A stretch of 64,000 bases of DNA from Candidatus Tyloplasma litorale (GTDB taxonomy: Bacteria; Bacillota_I; Bacilli_A; Mycoplasmatales; Hepatoplasmataceae), in NCBI GenBank assembly GCA_027943885.1, contig AP027078.1, positions 124,001-188,000 of the forward strand, in the 5' to 3' direction. Below are positions 39,056 through 48,578 of the stretch, one piece after another; within the stretch, counting starts at the first letter, position 1, and each line of letters opens with the position of its first letter. The position numbers and the translations under genes are program-made. The notes under the pieces are model-generated. The model was given only the letters and a program-made list of their open reading frames with translations, was not told the DNA's origin and did no database searches.

Positions 39056-40405
39056 ATGGCATTCAATTTTTTACAAAATAAAATGGCAAAAGCTGTCAAA
39101 AAGGCTTCCACAAAAGGAATGTTATCAAAGGAAAATATTTCTGAAGTTTTATCAGAAATAAGATTAATATTATTAGATTCTGATGTTAATTTAAAAGTTG
39201 TTAATGATTTTATTAAAAAAGTATCAGATAAAGCGATTGGACAAGTAGTTTCTGTTGATCGAACTGCTTCACAAACAATTCTTAAAATAATAAATCAAGA
39301 ATTAACTAATTTATTAGGTGGTGAAGTCAAAGAATGACACAACCAATCATTATCAAAAGTAATGTTTGTTGGTTTACAAGGTTCAGGAAAAACAACTTCT
39401 GTTGCTAAATTAACTTCTCATTTGGTTAATAAAAAGAAATTTTATAAAAAACCTTTATTAGTAGCTTTAGATGTTTATAGACCTGCAGCTATTGATCAAT
39501 TAGAAAAATTATCTAAAACTTTAATGGTTGATTTTTATTGTGAAAGAGATAATAAAAATGTTGAAAAAATAGCTAAACATGCAATGAAATATGCAACAAA
39601 AAATGGACATGATTTAATCATGTTTGATACTGCCGGTCGTTTACAAACAGATGAAAATTTAATGGATGAACTTACAAAAGTTAAATCAATAGTAAAACCA
39701 TCAGAAATTATATTTGTTGCTGATGCAATGTCTGGACAAGAAGTTTTAAATGTTGCTAAAACTTTTGATGATAGATTAAAATTAACTTCTGCTATTATAA
39801 CTAAATTAGATTCAGATGCAAAAGGTGGAGCAGCTCTTTCTTTATCTTCAGCAATTGGTCTAAAAATAATGTATATTGGTACTGGTGAAAAAATTTCTAA
39901 TCTTGAAATTTTTTATCCAGATAGACAAGCAGGAAGAATTTTAGGTTTAGGTGATATTAAAACACTAACTGAAAAAGCTCAAGAAATTTCTAATGAATCA
40001 GATCAAGAAAAAATGATGAGAAAAATCATGGCTGGTCAATTTGATTTAGAAGATCTTTTAGAGTCTATAAGTCAAATGGCTAAAATGGGTAATATTAGTG
40101 GTGTTGCTAAATTACTTCCAGGTATGAAAATATCTGAAACACAAATAAATTCTGCTGAAAATAAATTGAATTCTTATACTATTTTAATTAATTCAATGAC
40201 ACAAAAAGAAAAGAAAAATCCTAAAATATTAAAACATCCTTCTAGAAAGAAAAGAGTTTTATCTGGTTCAGGAAGAACAATTCAAGAATTCAATAACTTA
40301 TTACGTGATTTCGATAAATCACAAAAGCAAATGAAAGAAATGGCTAAATATATTAAAATGGGGAAAATGCCAAATATGTCTGGTAAATTTAACAACTTTA
40401 GATAA
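39056..40405 (+). CDS. ffh: Signal recognition particle protein Ffh
   Basis: 449 aa SRP54 GTPase targeting nascent membrane proteins, partner of FtsY at 60.5 kb. N domain, then G domain with FVGLQGSGKTTS (about residue 103), ALDVYRPAAIDQL, DTAGR and TKLDSDAKGGAALS, and a Met-rich M domain (from about residue 300) with SGRTIQEFNNLLRDF. AAGGAG lies 7 nt before the ATG. In Bacillus ffh sits before rpsP; here it follows rplS after two inserted membrane genes. Confidence 0.97.
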
Positions 40406-40411
40406 AGAACA

Positions 40412-40438
40412 AAATATAGATTTTAATCTATATTTTTT
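40412..40438 (+). terminator. Rho-independent terminator of ffh
   Basis: 11-bp inverted repeat AAATATAGATT/AATCTATATTT followed by Ts. Confidence 0.8.
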
Positions 40439-40446
40439 ATTAATGT

Positions 40447-40452
40447 TATAAT
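40447..40452 (+). promoter_or_regulatory. -10 box of the coaD-gmk gene
   Basis: TATAAT ending 9 nt before the ATG at 40462; probably leaderless. Confidence 0.6.
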
Positions 40453-40461
40453 TTTTACTAT

Positions 40462-41538
40462 ATGAAAGCAATTTTTCCTGGATCCTTTAATCCTATTCAT
40501 AATGGGCATATTAGAATTATTAAACAAGCAGCAAAAGATTTCGAACACTTATATGTTTTGGTTGCAAATAATGAAGCAAAAAAATATAACAGATCAATTT
40601 ATTTTAGAAAAAAATTAGCTGAAAAAGCTGTTTATAGTCTTAAATTAAAAAATGTTACAGTTTTATCACAAATTCCTGGAACATTAACTCCTGATATAGC
40701 TAAAAATCTAAATGCAGAGGTTATTGTTAGAGGTAGTTTACAACGTAATATTTCTGATTACGAAAAAAAATTAGCTGATTCTTATCAAAAATTAAATGAA
40801 GATTTATCATTTCGCTATTATATTTTTATTAACTCTAACAAGGTTAATGATGAATTTATTTCTTCAACAAGAATCAATTCACTTTTACTTAAAGATGAAT
40901 CTATAAAAGGACTTGTTCCTAATAATATTTTAAGAGATTTAAAATATGGTAAAATCAATCAATCAAAAAATAGAAAAGGTAAATTAGTCATTTACTGTGG
41001 ACCATCAGGTGTTGGGAAAGGAACAGTTGCTAGCAAATTTATTAATGAAAGTGAATTTAAATTTAAATTTTCAGTTTCTGCAACAACTAGAAAAAAAAGG
41101 GAAAATGAAAAAGATGGAGTAAATTATCATTTTCTAAGTAAAGAAACATTTGAAAAATGAATCGAAGAAGATAAATTCATTGAATATGCAAAATTTGCTG
41201 ATAATTATTATGGAACTCCTATTGAACCACTTAATAATTGAATTAATGAAGGTTTTAATGTTTTTATTGAAATAGAAATTGCCGGTGTAATTCAAATTGT
41301 AAAAAAAGTTCCTGAAGCAATAACATTATTTTTAGCTCCGCCTTCAATTGATGAACTTGAGAAACGATTACGAAATAGGGATACAGAAACAGAAGTTGAA
41401 ATTAAAAAAAGAATGCAAACTGCTATTAATGAATTAGAATTATCGGAAAATAAATTTTTATTCAAATATAGATTTATTAATGATAATGTTGATCGTGTTT
41501 CTGAAGAAATAAAAAGAGTTTTAAGATTGGAGTTATAA
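40462..41538 (+). CDS. coaD-gmk: Bifunctional fusion: phosphopantetheine adenylyltransferase - guanylate kinase
   Basis: 358 aa in one uninterrupted code-4 frame. Residues 1 to about 160 are CoaD: the nucleotidyltransferase motif FPGSFNPIHNGHIRII at 5-20, IVRGSLQRNISDYE near 89, and ISSTRINSLL near 134. Residues about 173-358 are guanylate kinase: P-loop CGPSGVGKGT near 178, TTRKKRENEKDGVNYHFLS near 208-226, then FIEYAKFADNYYGTP after a TGA Trp. The joint (about 162-172, KINQSKNRKG) is short and basic. The enzymes make dephospho-CoA and GDP respectively; I know of no pathway reason to join them. gmk-prpC-prkC order follows Firmicutes; coaD is the newcomer. Confidence 0.92.
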
Positions 41539-42294
41539 ATGTATCAATTTGAATACTATGGAAGAACATTTACAGGTAGAAGAGAAATTAATGAAGATAA
41601 TTTTATTATTTTTAAAAATGAATTTGGATTTCTCATATCTGCAATTGCAGATGGTATGGGAGGACATCAAGGAGGAGAGTTTGCTTCTAAATTAATTATT
41701 AAATTAGTAAAAAGTAAATTTAACAAAATTGATTTTTCAAAATTAAGTGATGCAGAAATTAAAAAGAAATCACTTTTAATAATTGAAAAAATTAAACATG
41801 ATTTAGAATATGCAGGTATGAAATTTCCTAGATATTTAGATATGGGTTCAACACTTAATCTAAATATTTTTGTAAGAAATAATTTTTTTACAATTAATAT
41901 TGGGGATTCACGAACTCAATTATTTTTAAAAAAAGAAATTGAAAATATTTCTATTGATCATAATTTAGCAACATTAGCAAAAAGTGATGATAATTACAAA
42001 GAATATGCTGGACAAACAAATATTTTAACTTCATCTTTGGGTCCAAACAAACAAACAACAGTTGATTTTTTTAAAACTGAATTGACTTCAAATTCTGGTT
42101 ATGTTTTAATGTCTTCAGATGGTGTACATAATTTTATAACAAATAAGGAATTAATCAAAATAATAAAAAATAAAAATAAATCCAATTTTCAAAAAATAAC
42201 AGAAGTAATACAAAAATCTTTTAAAAATAATTCAAATGATAATATGACATTTGTTTTAATTCATTTTTCTTTAAAGAAAAGAAATATTAAATAA
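41539..42294 (+). CDS. prpC: PP2C-type serine/threonine phosphatase PrpC
   Basis: 251 aa. PPM motifs: GRREINEDNFII (residues about 13-24), AIADGMGGHQGGEFAS (about 36-51), MGSTLNLNIF, INIGDSRTQLF near 120, SSDGVHNFIT near 193 and DNMTFVLIHF at the end; all metal-binding Asp residues are there. It reverses phosphorylation by the adjacent kinase. ATG follows directly on the stop of coaD-gmk, so translation is coupled. Confidence 0.94.
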   Translation: MYQFEYYGRTFTGRREINEDNFIIFKNEFGFLISAIADGMGGHQGGEFASKLIIKLVKSKFNKIDFSKLSDAEIKKKSLLIIEKIKHDLEYAGMKFPRYLDMGSTLNLNIFVRNNFFTINIGDSRTQLFLKKEIENISIDHNLATLAKSDDNYKEYAGQTNILTSSLGPNKQTTVDFFKTELTSNSGYVLMSSDGVHNFITNKELIKIIKNKNKSNFQKITEVIQKSFKNNSNDNMTFVLIHFSLKKRNIK

Positions 42295-42307
42295 AATAGG
42301 AATCAAA

Positions 42308-43336
42308 ATGCTTAATTGAAATAATCTTGAAGGTAAAATAATAAAAGATCATGGAAATGGTGAAGAAAGATATTTTATAAAAAATTCTATAGGTTCAGGT
42401 GGATCAGGTAGAGTTTATTTAGCATACGATAAATTACAAAATAAAGATGTTGCTATCAAAACTTATAATCCCAATCAAGCAATGTCTAATGTTAACAAAA
42501 GATTTCAAATGGAGGCCAAAGTACTTTCTAAAATAAATCATCCCAATATTGTTTCATTTATAGATTATTTTCAACAAGATACTTTAGATATGATTGTCAT
42601 GGAATATGTTGAGGGAATTCCATTATCTAAAAAATTAGAAAGAGATAAGATAATTTTTCCAAATGTTGTTTTAAAATATACAAAAAAAATATTATTAGCC
42701 TTGGAAGAAATTCATAAAGAAAAAGTTTATCATCGTGATATAAAACCAGAAAATATTCTTATAACAGTAGATGATAATTTAAAATTGTTAGATTTTGGTA
42801 TTGTTCAAGAAAAACAAAATCAAAATTTAACTAGTCAAGGTGCAGTGATTGGAACAATATCATATCTTGCCCCAGAAATAATTTTAGATAGTAATAAAAA
42901 AGCAAATGCTAGAACTGATTTATATTCTGTTGGTATTGTAATGTATCAATTATTAACAGGTTATAAACCATTTAAAGCAGAAGAGGGTCTTGAAGGTATT
43001 AATATTAACAACTCTCTTGCTATGAATATAATTAAAGAAAAACCACTCCCACCATCAACTATTGATGCAAATATAAATGATGATCTTTCATATTTTGTTA
43101 TGAAATTAATTGAAAAAGATCCATTTGATAGATATCAAAATACAACAGAAGCACTTAAAGATCTTGATAAATTAATAAATAACAAATCTCTTAATTTATC
43201 CAAGGAATTAAAAAAGAATGATTTGGAATTGGAAAATAATTTTTATTTAAAAAAACTTATTTTAACAATTCTAGCAACTTTTTCTTTGTTTGTTATTTTG
43301 ATAATATTAACTCTTCTTTTTTATTTTAAAATGTAA
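42308..43336 (+). CDS. prkC: Membrane serine/threonine protein kinase (PrkC-like, no PASTA domains)
   Basis: 342 aa. Hanks-type kinase: glycine loop GSGGSGRVYLAYD (about residue 30), catalytic Lys in DVAIKTY, YHRDIKPENIL (about 140), DFGIVQEK, GTISYLAPE and RTDLYSVGIVMY. After a Lys/Asn-rich linker a single membrane helix (LTILATFSLFVILIILTLLF) ends the protein after only a few residues. The extracellular PASTA repeats of cell-wall bacteria are absent, as expected for a wall-less cell. AGGAA upstream of ATG; operon with prpC. Confidence 0.94.
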
Positions 43337-43348
43337 ATTTAAAAAGGC

Positions 43349-43376
43349 AAGCATCAATTTTATAATTGATGTTTTT
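43349..43376 (+). terminator. Rho-independent terminator of prkC
   Basis: 11-bp stem (one G-T pair) 43349-43359/43364-43374 with loop TTAT and Ts. Confidence 0.8.
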
Positions 43377-43380
43377 CTTT

Positions 43381-43386
43381 TATAAT
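43381..43386 (+). promoter_or_regulatory. -10 box of the ecfA-ecfA-ecfT operon
   Basis: TATAAT ending 9 nt before the ATG at 43396; a closer ATG at 43391 meets a stop after three codons. Confidence 0.6.
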
Positions 43387-43395
43387 TAAAATGCT

Positions 43396-44046
43396 ATGAT
43401 AAATTTAAAGAATGTTAATTATAAAAATATATTAAAAAATATAAATTTGAAAATTGAAAAAGGTGAATATATTTCTCTTATTGGTAGCAATGGTTCAGGC
43501 AAAACTACTTTAGCTAATTTATTATCAGGGCTTTTAGAAGAACAAATAGAAGGAATGAAAATAGATAAAAAAATAGCATTAGTTTTTGAAAATCCAGACA
43601 ATCAACTTATTGGAACAACAGTTGAAGATGATATTTCATTTGGGTTGAGGAATATGCAATTATCTAGAGAAGTAATGCAAAGAAAAATAACCCAAATTTT
43701 GGATGAATTAGATATTTTTGAACTTAAAAAAAGAGAAATAAGTTCTTTGTCTGGTGGCCAAAAACAAAAAGTTGCATTTGCCTCTCTTTTAGTTTTAGAT
43801 TTTGAAGTTTATATACTAGATGAAGTTACAACTATGTTGGATCCAGAATCAAAAGAATTAGTACTTGAATTAATTTCTAAACTTAATAAAGAAGGAAAAA
43901 CAATTATTCAAATAACACATTTTTTAGAAGAAGTAAAATTATCAAAAAGAACAATAGTTATGAAAAATGCTCAAATAGTTTATGATGGAGATACTGAAAA
44001 ACTATTAGAAAACGAAAATTTATTAATTGAAAATAGACTAATATAA
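43396..44046 (+). CDS. ecfA1: ECF transporter ATPase EcfA (first)
   Basis: 216 aa, on the short side. Walker A IGSNGSGKTT (about residues 29-38), Q-loop in FENPDNQLIGTTVEDD, signature SSLSGGQKQKVAFAS (about 117), Walker B VYILDEVTTMLDP and switch His in ITHFLEE. FENPDNQ is the hallmark of EcfA/CbiO ATPases. Pairs with the next gene as a heterodimer driving vitamin uptake. Confidence 0.93.
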   Translation: MINLKNVNYKNILKNINLKIEKGEYISLIGSNGSGKTTLANLLSGLLEEQIEGMKIDKKIALVFENPDNQLIGTTVEDDISFGLRNMQLSREVMQRKITQILDELDIFELKKREISSLSGGQKQKVAFASLLVLDFEVYILDEVTTMLDPESKELVLELISKLNKEGKTIIQITHFLEEVKLSKRTIVMKNAQIVYDGDTEKLLENENLLIENRLI

Positions 44047-44047
44047 A

Positions 44048-44761
44048 ATGATTGAAATAAATAAACTAACAAAAATTTATAATTATAAAAGTCCAAATGA
44101 AATTACAGGTTTAAGTAATGTTAGTTTTTCTATTGCAAAAGGGGAAAAAATTAATATAATTGGTAGAACTGGTTCTGGGAAAAGTACTATTTGTAATTTA
44201 CTTTTAGGAATAATAAAACCTACTTCTGGTAATTTTTTAATAAATGGAAAAGAATATGATAGTAAATCTAGAAGAAAAAAATTAAGATTAATTACAAATG
44301 ATTTATTATCTTCTTTACAATATCCAGATCACCAACTTTTTACAAAGAGTGTTAAAGAAGAAATATTATTTAATTCAAAGAATATTGATGAAGATAAAAA
44401 ATATATGTATGAACTTTTGGAATATATGGATTTAAATAAAAATATTTTAAATCAATCTCCCTTTAACTTATCTTCAGGTCAAAAAAGAAAAATAATTTTA
44501 ATTTCAATTTTAATAAAAAAACCTGAAATATTAATTTTTGATGAAGCGACAGCTTTTTTAGATCCTCAATCTAGAAATGAATTTATTGATTTAGTTAAAA
44601 AAATAAACTTTGAATTAAAAACAACAATGATTTTTGTTTCGCATAATATTAAAGATGTTAGTAGATTTTCTAAGCGTACTATTTTACTAAAAGATGGAAG
44701 AATGTATATGGATTCAAACACTGAGGATGTTGTTAAATATTATCTAGAAGGGGGATATTAA
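44048..44761 (+). CDS. ecfA2: ECF transporter ATPase EcfA (second)
   Basis: 237 aa. Walker A IIGRTGSGKST (about residue 38), Q-loop in SLQYPDHQLFTKSVKEE, signature NLSSGQKRKIILIS, Walker B ILIFDEATAFLDP and SHNIKDVSRF. YPDHQLF is the EcfA2-type Q-loop. One nt after ecfA1 and directly joined to ecfT. Confidence 0.93.
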   Translation: MIEINKLTKIYNYKSPNEITGLSNVSFSIAKGEKINIIGRTGSGKSTICNLLLGIIKPTSGNFLINGKEYDSKSRRKKLRLITNDLLSSLQYPDHQLFTKSVKEEILFNSKNIDEDKKYMYELLEYMDLNKNILNQSPFNLSSGQKRKIILISILIKKPEILIFDEATAFLDPQSRNEFIDLVKKINFELKTTMIFVSHNIKDVSRFSKRTILLKDGRMYMDSNTEDVVKYYLEGGY

Positions 44762-45526
44762 ATGGAAAAAAGCGGTTATTCAAGATATAGACAAATAAAT
44801 TCTATAATTCATAAAATTGATCCAATAACAAAACTTTTATGTTTTATTTTGATAACTTCAGCTTTATTTATTTCACAAAGTGAAAAAACTTTATTGATTG
44901 TTTTTGCATTTGTTTTTTTAATTTCTATTTTATCAAAAATAAAAATTAAATCTTATTTAGTTACTTTCTTATTTATTTTTCCTTTTTTTATTTTAATGTT
45001 CTTATTATATCTAATAATTATGAGTCCTTTAGATTCATTGACTGCAGTTTCGTCAATGTCAATTAGATTGTATATATTATTATTAATATCCATAATATAT
45101 ACTTCTACTACTAAAGAGGTTGATATAACAGATTCTATTGAATGATTTATTTCACCATTAAAATATATTAAAGTTCCAACTTATGAAATTTCAATGATGA
45201 TTACTTTAGCTATAAGATTCATTCCATTAATGATTGAAGATATTAAAATAATATTTATTGCTCAAACTTCTAGAGGTATAAATGTTGTTAATGGAAATTT
45301 ATTAACAAGAATAAAAGGTATATTTAATTCTCTTTTACCAATGTTTGTTATTTCATTTAGAAGAGCAGATGATATATCTAAAGCAATGATAATAAGAGGT
45401 TATAAAATTGGACAAAAAAGAAGTAAATATAGAAAAAATAAGTTTTTTATTTTAGAATTTATTTCATTATTGATTTGCTTATTTTTAGTTATTATTGTTT
45501 CATTAATGATTAATGGAGTTATATAA
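44762..45526 (+). CDS. ecfT: ECF transporter transmembrane coupling protein EcfT
   Basis: 254 aa, multi-pass. Two ARG-type coupling motifs, SRG in AQTSRGINVVNG and IRG in AMIIRGYK, contact the ATPase pair. The N-terminal SRYRQINSIIHKIDPITKL is also typical. It docks S components such as the protein at 1.6 kb. The ATG overlaps the TAA region of ecfA2, so the three genes are translated together. Confidence 0.93.
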
Positions 45527-45527
45527 A

Positions 45528-46253
45528 ATGAATCAATATTTGTTAAAAATATCATATGATGGAAGTAATTATTATGGTTGAGCAAAACAACCTGGAAGCA
45601 TACCCACAATTCAAGGAACAATTGAAAAAGTTTGCCAAGAAATATTTGATAAAAAAATTAATGTTTTTGCTTCAGGAAGAACGGATAGATATGTTCATGC
45701 TATATCTTTACCAGTTTTATTAAGAGGTGATGATTCTTTGTCAACTAAAAAAGTTATTAAAAAATTAAATAAGAAATTACCAAATGATATTCGAGTTCAT
45801 GAAATTCAATTAGTTGATAAAAAATTTCAGGTTCGTTTTGATACAAAAGGTAAAAAATATAAATACATAATAAAATTAAATTCAAATGAAAAATCTCATT
45901 ATTGAATGCCTTATAATTATGAATTTGATTTTGAAAAATTTATAAATTCAACTAAAAAATTTATTGGAGAAAAGAATTTTGCATCATTTACAGGTAAAGA
46001 AAAATATCATTCTTATGTAAGAAAAATTAATGATATTCAGGTTTATATCAATGGTGATTTTTTGATTGTTGATATAATAGGTGAAGGGTTTATGAGATAT
46101 ATGGTTAGAAATATTATTGGAACATTATTAACTTATAATAGAAATAAAATAACCAATCAAGAATTTGATGATTTATTTAAAAATCCTTTAAAGGGGAAAT
46201 CCCATTACAAAGCACCTGGATCTGGTTTATATTTAGTTGAAGTTTATTATTAA
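45528..46253 (+). CDS. truA: tRNA pseudouridine synthase TruA
   Basis: 241 aa; isomerises U38-U40 in tRNA anticodon arms. ISYDGSNYYGWAKQPG at the start, catalytic Asp in ASGRTDRYVHA (about residue 53), RFDTKGKKYKYII and GEGFMRYMVRNIIGTLL. Located after ecfT as in many Firmicutes (ecfT-truA-rplM-rpsI). Confidence 0.96.
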
Positions 46254-46287
46254 TTTTTTATAGATAATATTATTATGGTAAAATATA

Positions 46288-46359
46288 CTTATCCCACGTA
46301 TGGAAGGGTTAACCATAAACTAAAAAATAACTCACTCATTATTTAAGAGGAATAAAACT
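46288..46359 (+). promoter_or_regulatory. Putative rplM-rpsI leader
   Basis: About 70-nt untranslated leader after a TAAAAT-type -10 region near 46278, containing a small structured stretch (ATCCCACGTATGGAAGGGTTAA region) and an AAGAGGAA ribosome-binding site. Firmicute rplM operons carry an L13 autoregulatory leader at this position; whether this fits that family was not tested. Confidence 0.4.
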
Positions 46360-46827
46360 ATGAAACAAACAAAAATAGCTAATGGAAAAAATATTGTTAG
46401 AAAGTGATATTTAGTGGATGCTACAGACCTTGTATTGGGAAGGATGTCTACTGAAGTTGCAAGATTACTAACAGGTAAACACAAAACAAATTACACACCT
46501 CATGAAGACAATGGAGATTTTGTCATTATAATAAATGCTGATAAAATTAGATTAACAGGTAATAAATTAGATCAGAATAAAGGTAAAATGTATTATAATC
46601 ATTCAGGTTACATTGGTGGATTAAGAACTAGATCTGCTAAAACAATGTTGGAAAATTATTCAGATGAAATGGTTAAAAAAGCAATTTGAGGAATGATTCC
46701 ACATAATAGATTGGGAAGACAACAAATTAAGAAATTATTTGTTTATTCAGGAGAAGAACACAAACATTCTGCTCAACAACCTGAAGTGTTTGAAATAAAA
46801 GGCACAAAAGCAGAATTAAGAAAATAA
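46360..46827 (+). CDS. rplM: Ribosomal protein L13
   Basis: 155 aa. [24 protein letters not shown] (Trp from TGA) and [20 protein letters not shown] are canonical L13 motifs; also [23 protein letters not shown] before the ATG. Operon with rpsI. Confidence 0.97.
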
Positions 46828-46837
46828 GGAGTTGGAT

Positions 46838-47218
46838 ATGTATAAAGGACTAGGAAGAAGAAAATCATCAGTTGCTAGAGTTACACTAACTCCAGGAACA
46901 GGTATTATGACAATTAATGGAAAAGATATTAAAGATTATTTTCCATATGAAACATTAATTCAAGATGCATTACAAGGATTTGTAATTACTAAAACAGAAG
47001 GACAATTTGATGTTAAAGCAAATATTAATGGTGGTGGTTTCACTGGCCAAGCAGGAGCATTAAGACATGGAATTGTTAGAGCTTTAATAGAAGCTTCAGA
47101 TAGCTACAAACCTATTCTAAAAAAAGCAGGACTTGTAACTAGAGATGCAAGAGTTAAAGAAAGAAAAAAATATGGATTAAAAGGTGCCAGAAGAGCACCA
47201 CAATTCTCTAAACGTTAA
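46838..47218 (+). CDS. rpsI: Ribosomal protein S9
   Basis: 126 aa; its C-terminal tail touches P-site t[22 protein letters not shown] at the start and RRAPQFSKR at the end are diagnostic. ATG at 46838 lies 6 nt after GGAG; a TTG at 46832 is in frame but too close to the site. Confidence 0.97.
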   Translation: MYKGLGRRKSSVARVTLTPGTGIMTINGKDIKDYFPYETLIQDALQGFVITKTEGQFDVKANINGGGFTGQAGALRHGIVRALIEASDSYKPILKKAGLVTRDARVKERKKYGLKGARRAPQFSKR

Positions 47219-47236
47219 AAAAAATTTTATGATATA

Positions 47237-47266
47237 CTTGTATGGATATGATGATATTCATACAAG
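47237..47266 (+). other. Hairpin between rpsI and tRNA-Ile
   Basis: 13-bp stem (one G-T pair) with loop GATG, 18 nt after the rpsI stop and 5 nt before the tRNA. There is no T-run, so it is more likely a processing or 3'-protecting structure, or a terminator of unusual type. Confidence 0.5.
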
Positions 47267-47271
47267 AATTT

Positions 47272-47348
47272 GGGACTGTAGCTCAGCTGGTTAGAGCACA
47301 CCGCTGATAACGGTGAGGTCGGTGGTTCGAGTCCACTCAGTCCCACCA
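47272..47348 (+). tRNA. tRNA-Ile (GAU anticodon)
   Basis: 77-nt cloverleaf with acceptor stem GGGACTG/CAGTCCC, encoded CCA, and anticodon loop CTGATAA (GAT). Probably co-transcribed with rplM-rpsI or from a nearby TATACT. Confidence 0.97.
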
Positions 47349-47354
47349 TTTGAT

Positions 47355-47377
47355 AATGATCTATGATCATTTTTTTA
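47355..47377 (+). terminator. Rho-independent terminator of tRNA-Ile
   Basis: 7-bp stem AATGATC/GATCATT, 3-nt loop, seven Ts. Confidence 0.8.
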
Positions 47378-47470
47378 TATAATTTTTACATTTTTTTATA
47401 TAAAAATAATTTTATTTTTCTTTTTAAAAGAATAAAATTCAAAAATATTTTTTTGTTAAACATTTTTTAT

Positions 47471-47476
47471 TATAAT
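47471..47476 (+). promoter_or_regulatory. -10 box of the H1-like gene
   Basis: TATAAT ending 6 nt before the ATG at 47483; probably leaderless. Confidence 0.6.
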
Positions 47477-47482
47477 TAAGAT

Positions 47483-47719
47483 ATGTTAAAAGTAAAAAAA
47501 CAATTTAAACACAAAAATAAAGAGATGGTATTGATTACTAGCTTAATGGAAAAAGTAAAGGAACTTGAAGCTAAAGTTAAAGCTCTTGAAGGAAAATCAG
47601 GAAAATCAACTTCAACAACAGCTAAAAAAACAACTAGCTCAACAACAGCTAAAAAAACAACTAGTTCAACAGCTGCTAAAAAACCAGCTACTAAATCAAC
47701 TTCATCTACAAAAAAATAA
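47483..47719 (+). CDS. Small basic protein with histone-H1-like Lys/Ala/Thr/Ser tail
   Basis: 78 aa. Residues 1-40 are a charged helix with a coiled-coil stretch (MEKVKELEAKVKALEGK). Residues about 44-78 are a low-complexity basic tail built on repeats of TAKKTTSS and variants (AAKKPATK). Such tails occur in bacterial H1-like nucleoid proteins, so DNA or RNA binding with oligomerisation through the coiled coil is a reasonable guess, not shown. Own promoter and terminator. Confidence 0.7.
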   Translation: MLKVKKQFKHKNKEMVLITSLMEKVKELEAKVKALEGKSGKSTSTTAKKTTSSTTAKKTTSSTAAKKPATKSTSSTKK

Positions 47720-47747
47720 AAAATTATTATAAATAATTTTATAAATC

Positions 47748-47775
47748 AAGCGCTTAGTTTAAGAGCGCTTTTTTA
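47748..47775 (+). terminator. Rho-independent terminator of the H1-like gene
   Basis: GC-containing stem AAGCGCT/AGCGCTT, 9-nt loop, Ts. Confidence 0.85.
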
Positions 47776-47792
47776 ATTCAATTTATTCATTG

Positions 47793-47798
47793 TATAAT
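47793..47798 (+). promoter_or_regulatory. -10 box of rbgA
   Basis: TATAAT ending 9 nt before the ATG at 47808; probably leaderless. Confidence 0.6.
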
Positions 47799-47807
47799 TT
47801 TAATATT

Positions 47808-48563
47808 ATGTCAAAACAAATTCAATGATTTCCTGGTCATATGTCAAAAACTTTAAAGGAATTTAAAGAAATAAAAGCAGATATTTATTTTGTTTTATTG
47901 GATGCTAGAGCACCAGAATCTTCTTTTGTTGATTCATTTAATGAAATAATAAAAAATAAAAAGGTCATTATTTTTTTAACAAAATCAGATTTAGTTGATT
48001 CTAAAGAATTGAAATATTGAATAGATTATTATAATAAAAAATATGATTTTGTTAAAGCAATAAATTTTAAAAAAAGTAAATTTGTTAAAAATGAAATAAT
48101 AAAAATTTTAGAGCAACAAAAAATTAAATCCCTAATACCTAAAATAATTGTTTTAGGTGCCCCTAATGTTGGTAAATCTACTTTATTGAATATTGTTATT
48201 GGTTCTAAAAAAACCAAAACAGAAAATAGACCAGGAGTAACAAAAAAGAATGATTGATATCAATTTAATAAAAAATATTGAATTTTGGATACACCAGGAG
48301 TTTTACAGCCTAAATTTATTACTGAAAAACAAGGTATTAATTTAGCTTCTATAGGATCTATTAATTTAAAGGTTTTGCCATTGGAAGAAGTTGCAATTGG
48401 TTTATTAAAAAGATTATCAGAATTAGAAAAAATTCAATTGGATAATCCTGAACAATATTTAAAAAAACTAATTGAAAGTAAGAAAAAAAGACCTAATGAT
48501 ATTTATGAGGAAATAATTCGTAATTATCAAAATTCAAAATATGGAAAAATAATTTTGGATTAA
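47808..48563 (+). CDS. rbgA: Ribosome biogenesis GTPase RbgA (YlqF)
   Basis: 251 aa, circularly permuted GTPase for late 50S assembly. QWFPGHMSKTLKE at the start is the YlqF signature (Trp from TGA). Motif order is permuted: TKSD (G4) near residue 60 precedes GAPNVGKST (G1) near 116, then PGVT and DTPGVLQP. The C-terminal RNA-binding part is short, about 35 residues less than in Bacillus. Confidence 0.94.
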
Positions 48564-48578
48564 AACAAAAGGAAAAAA

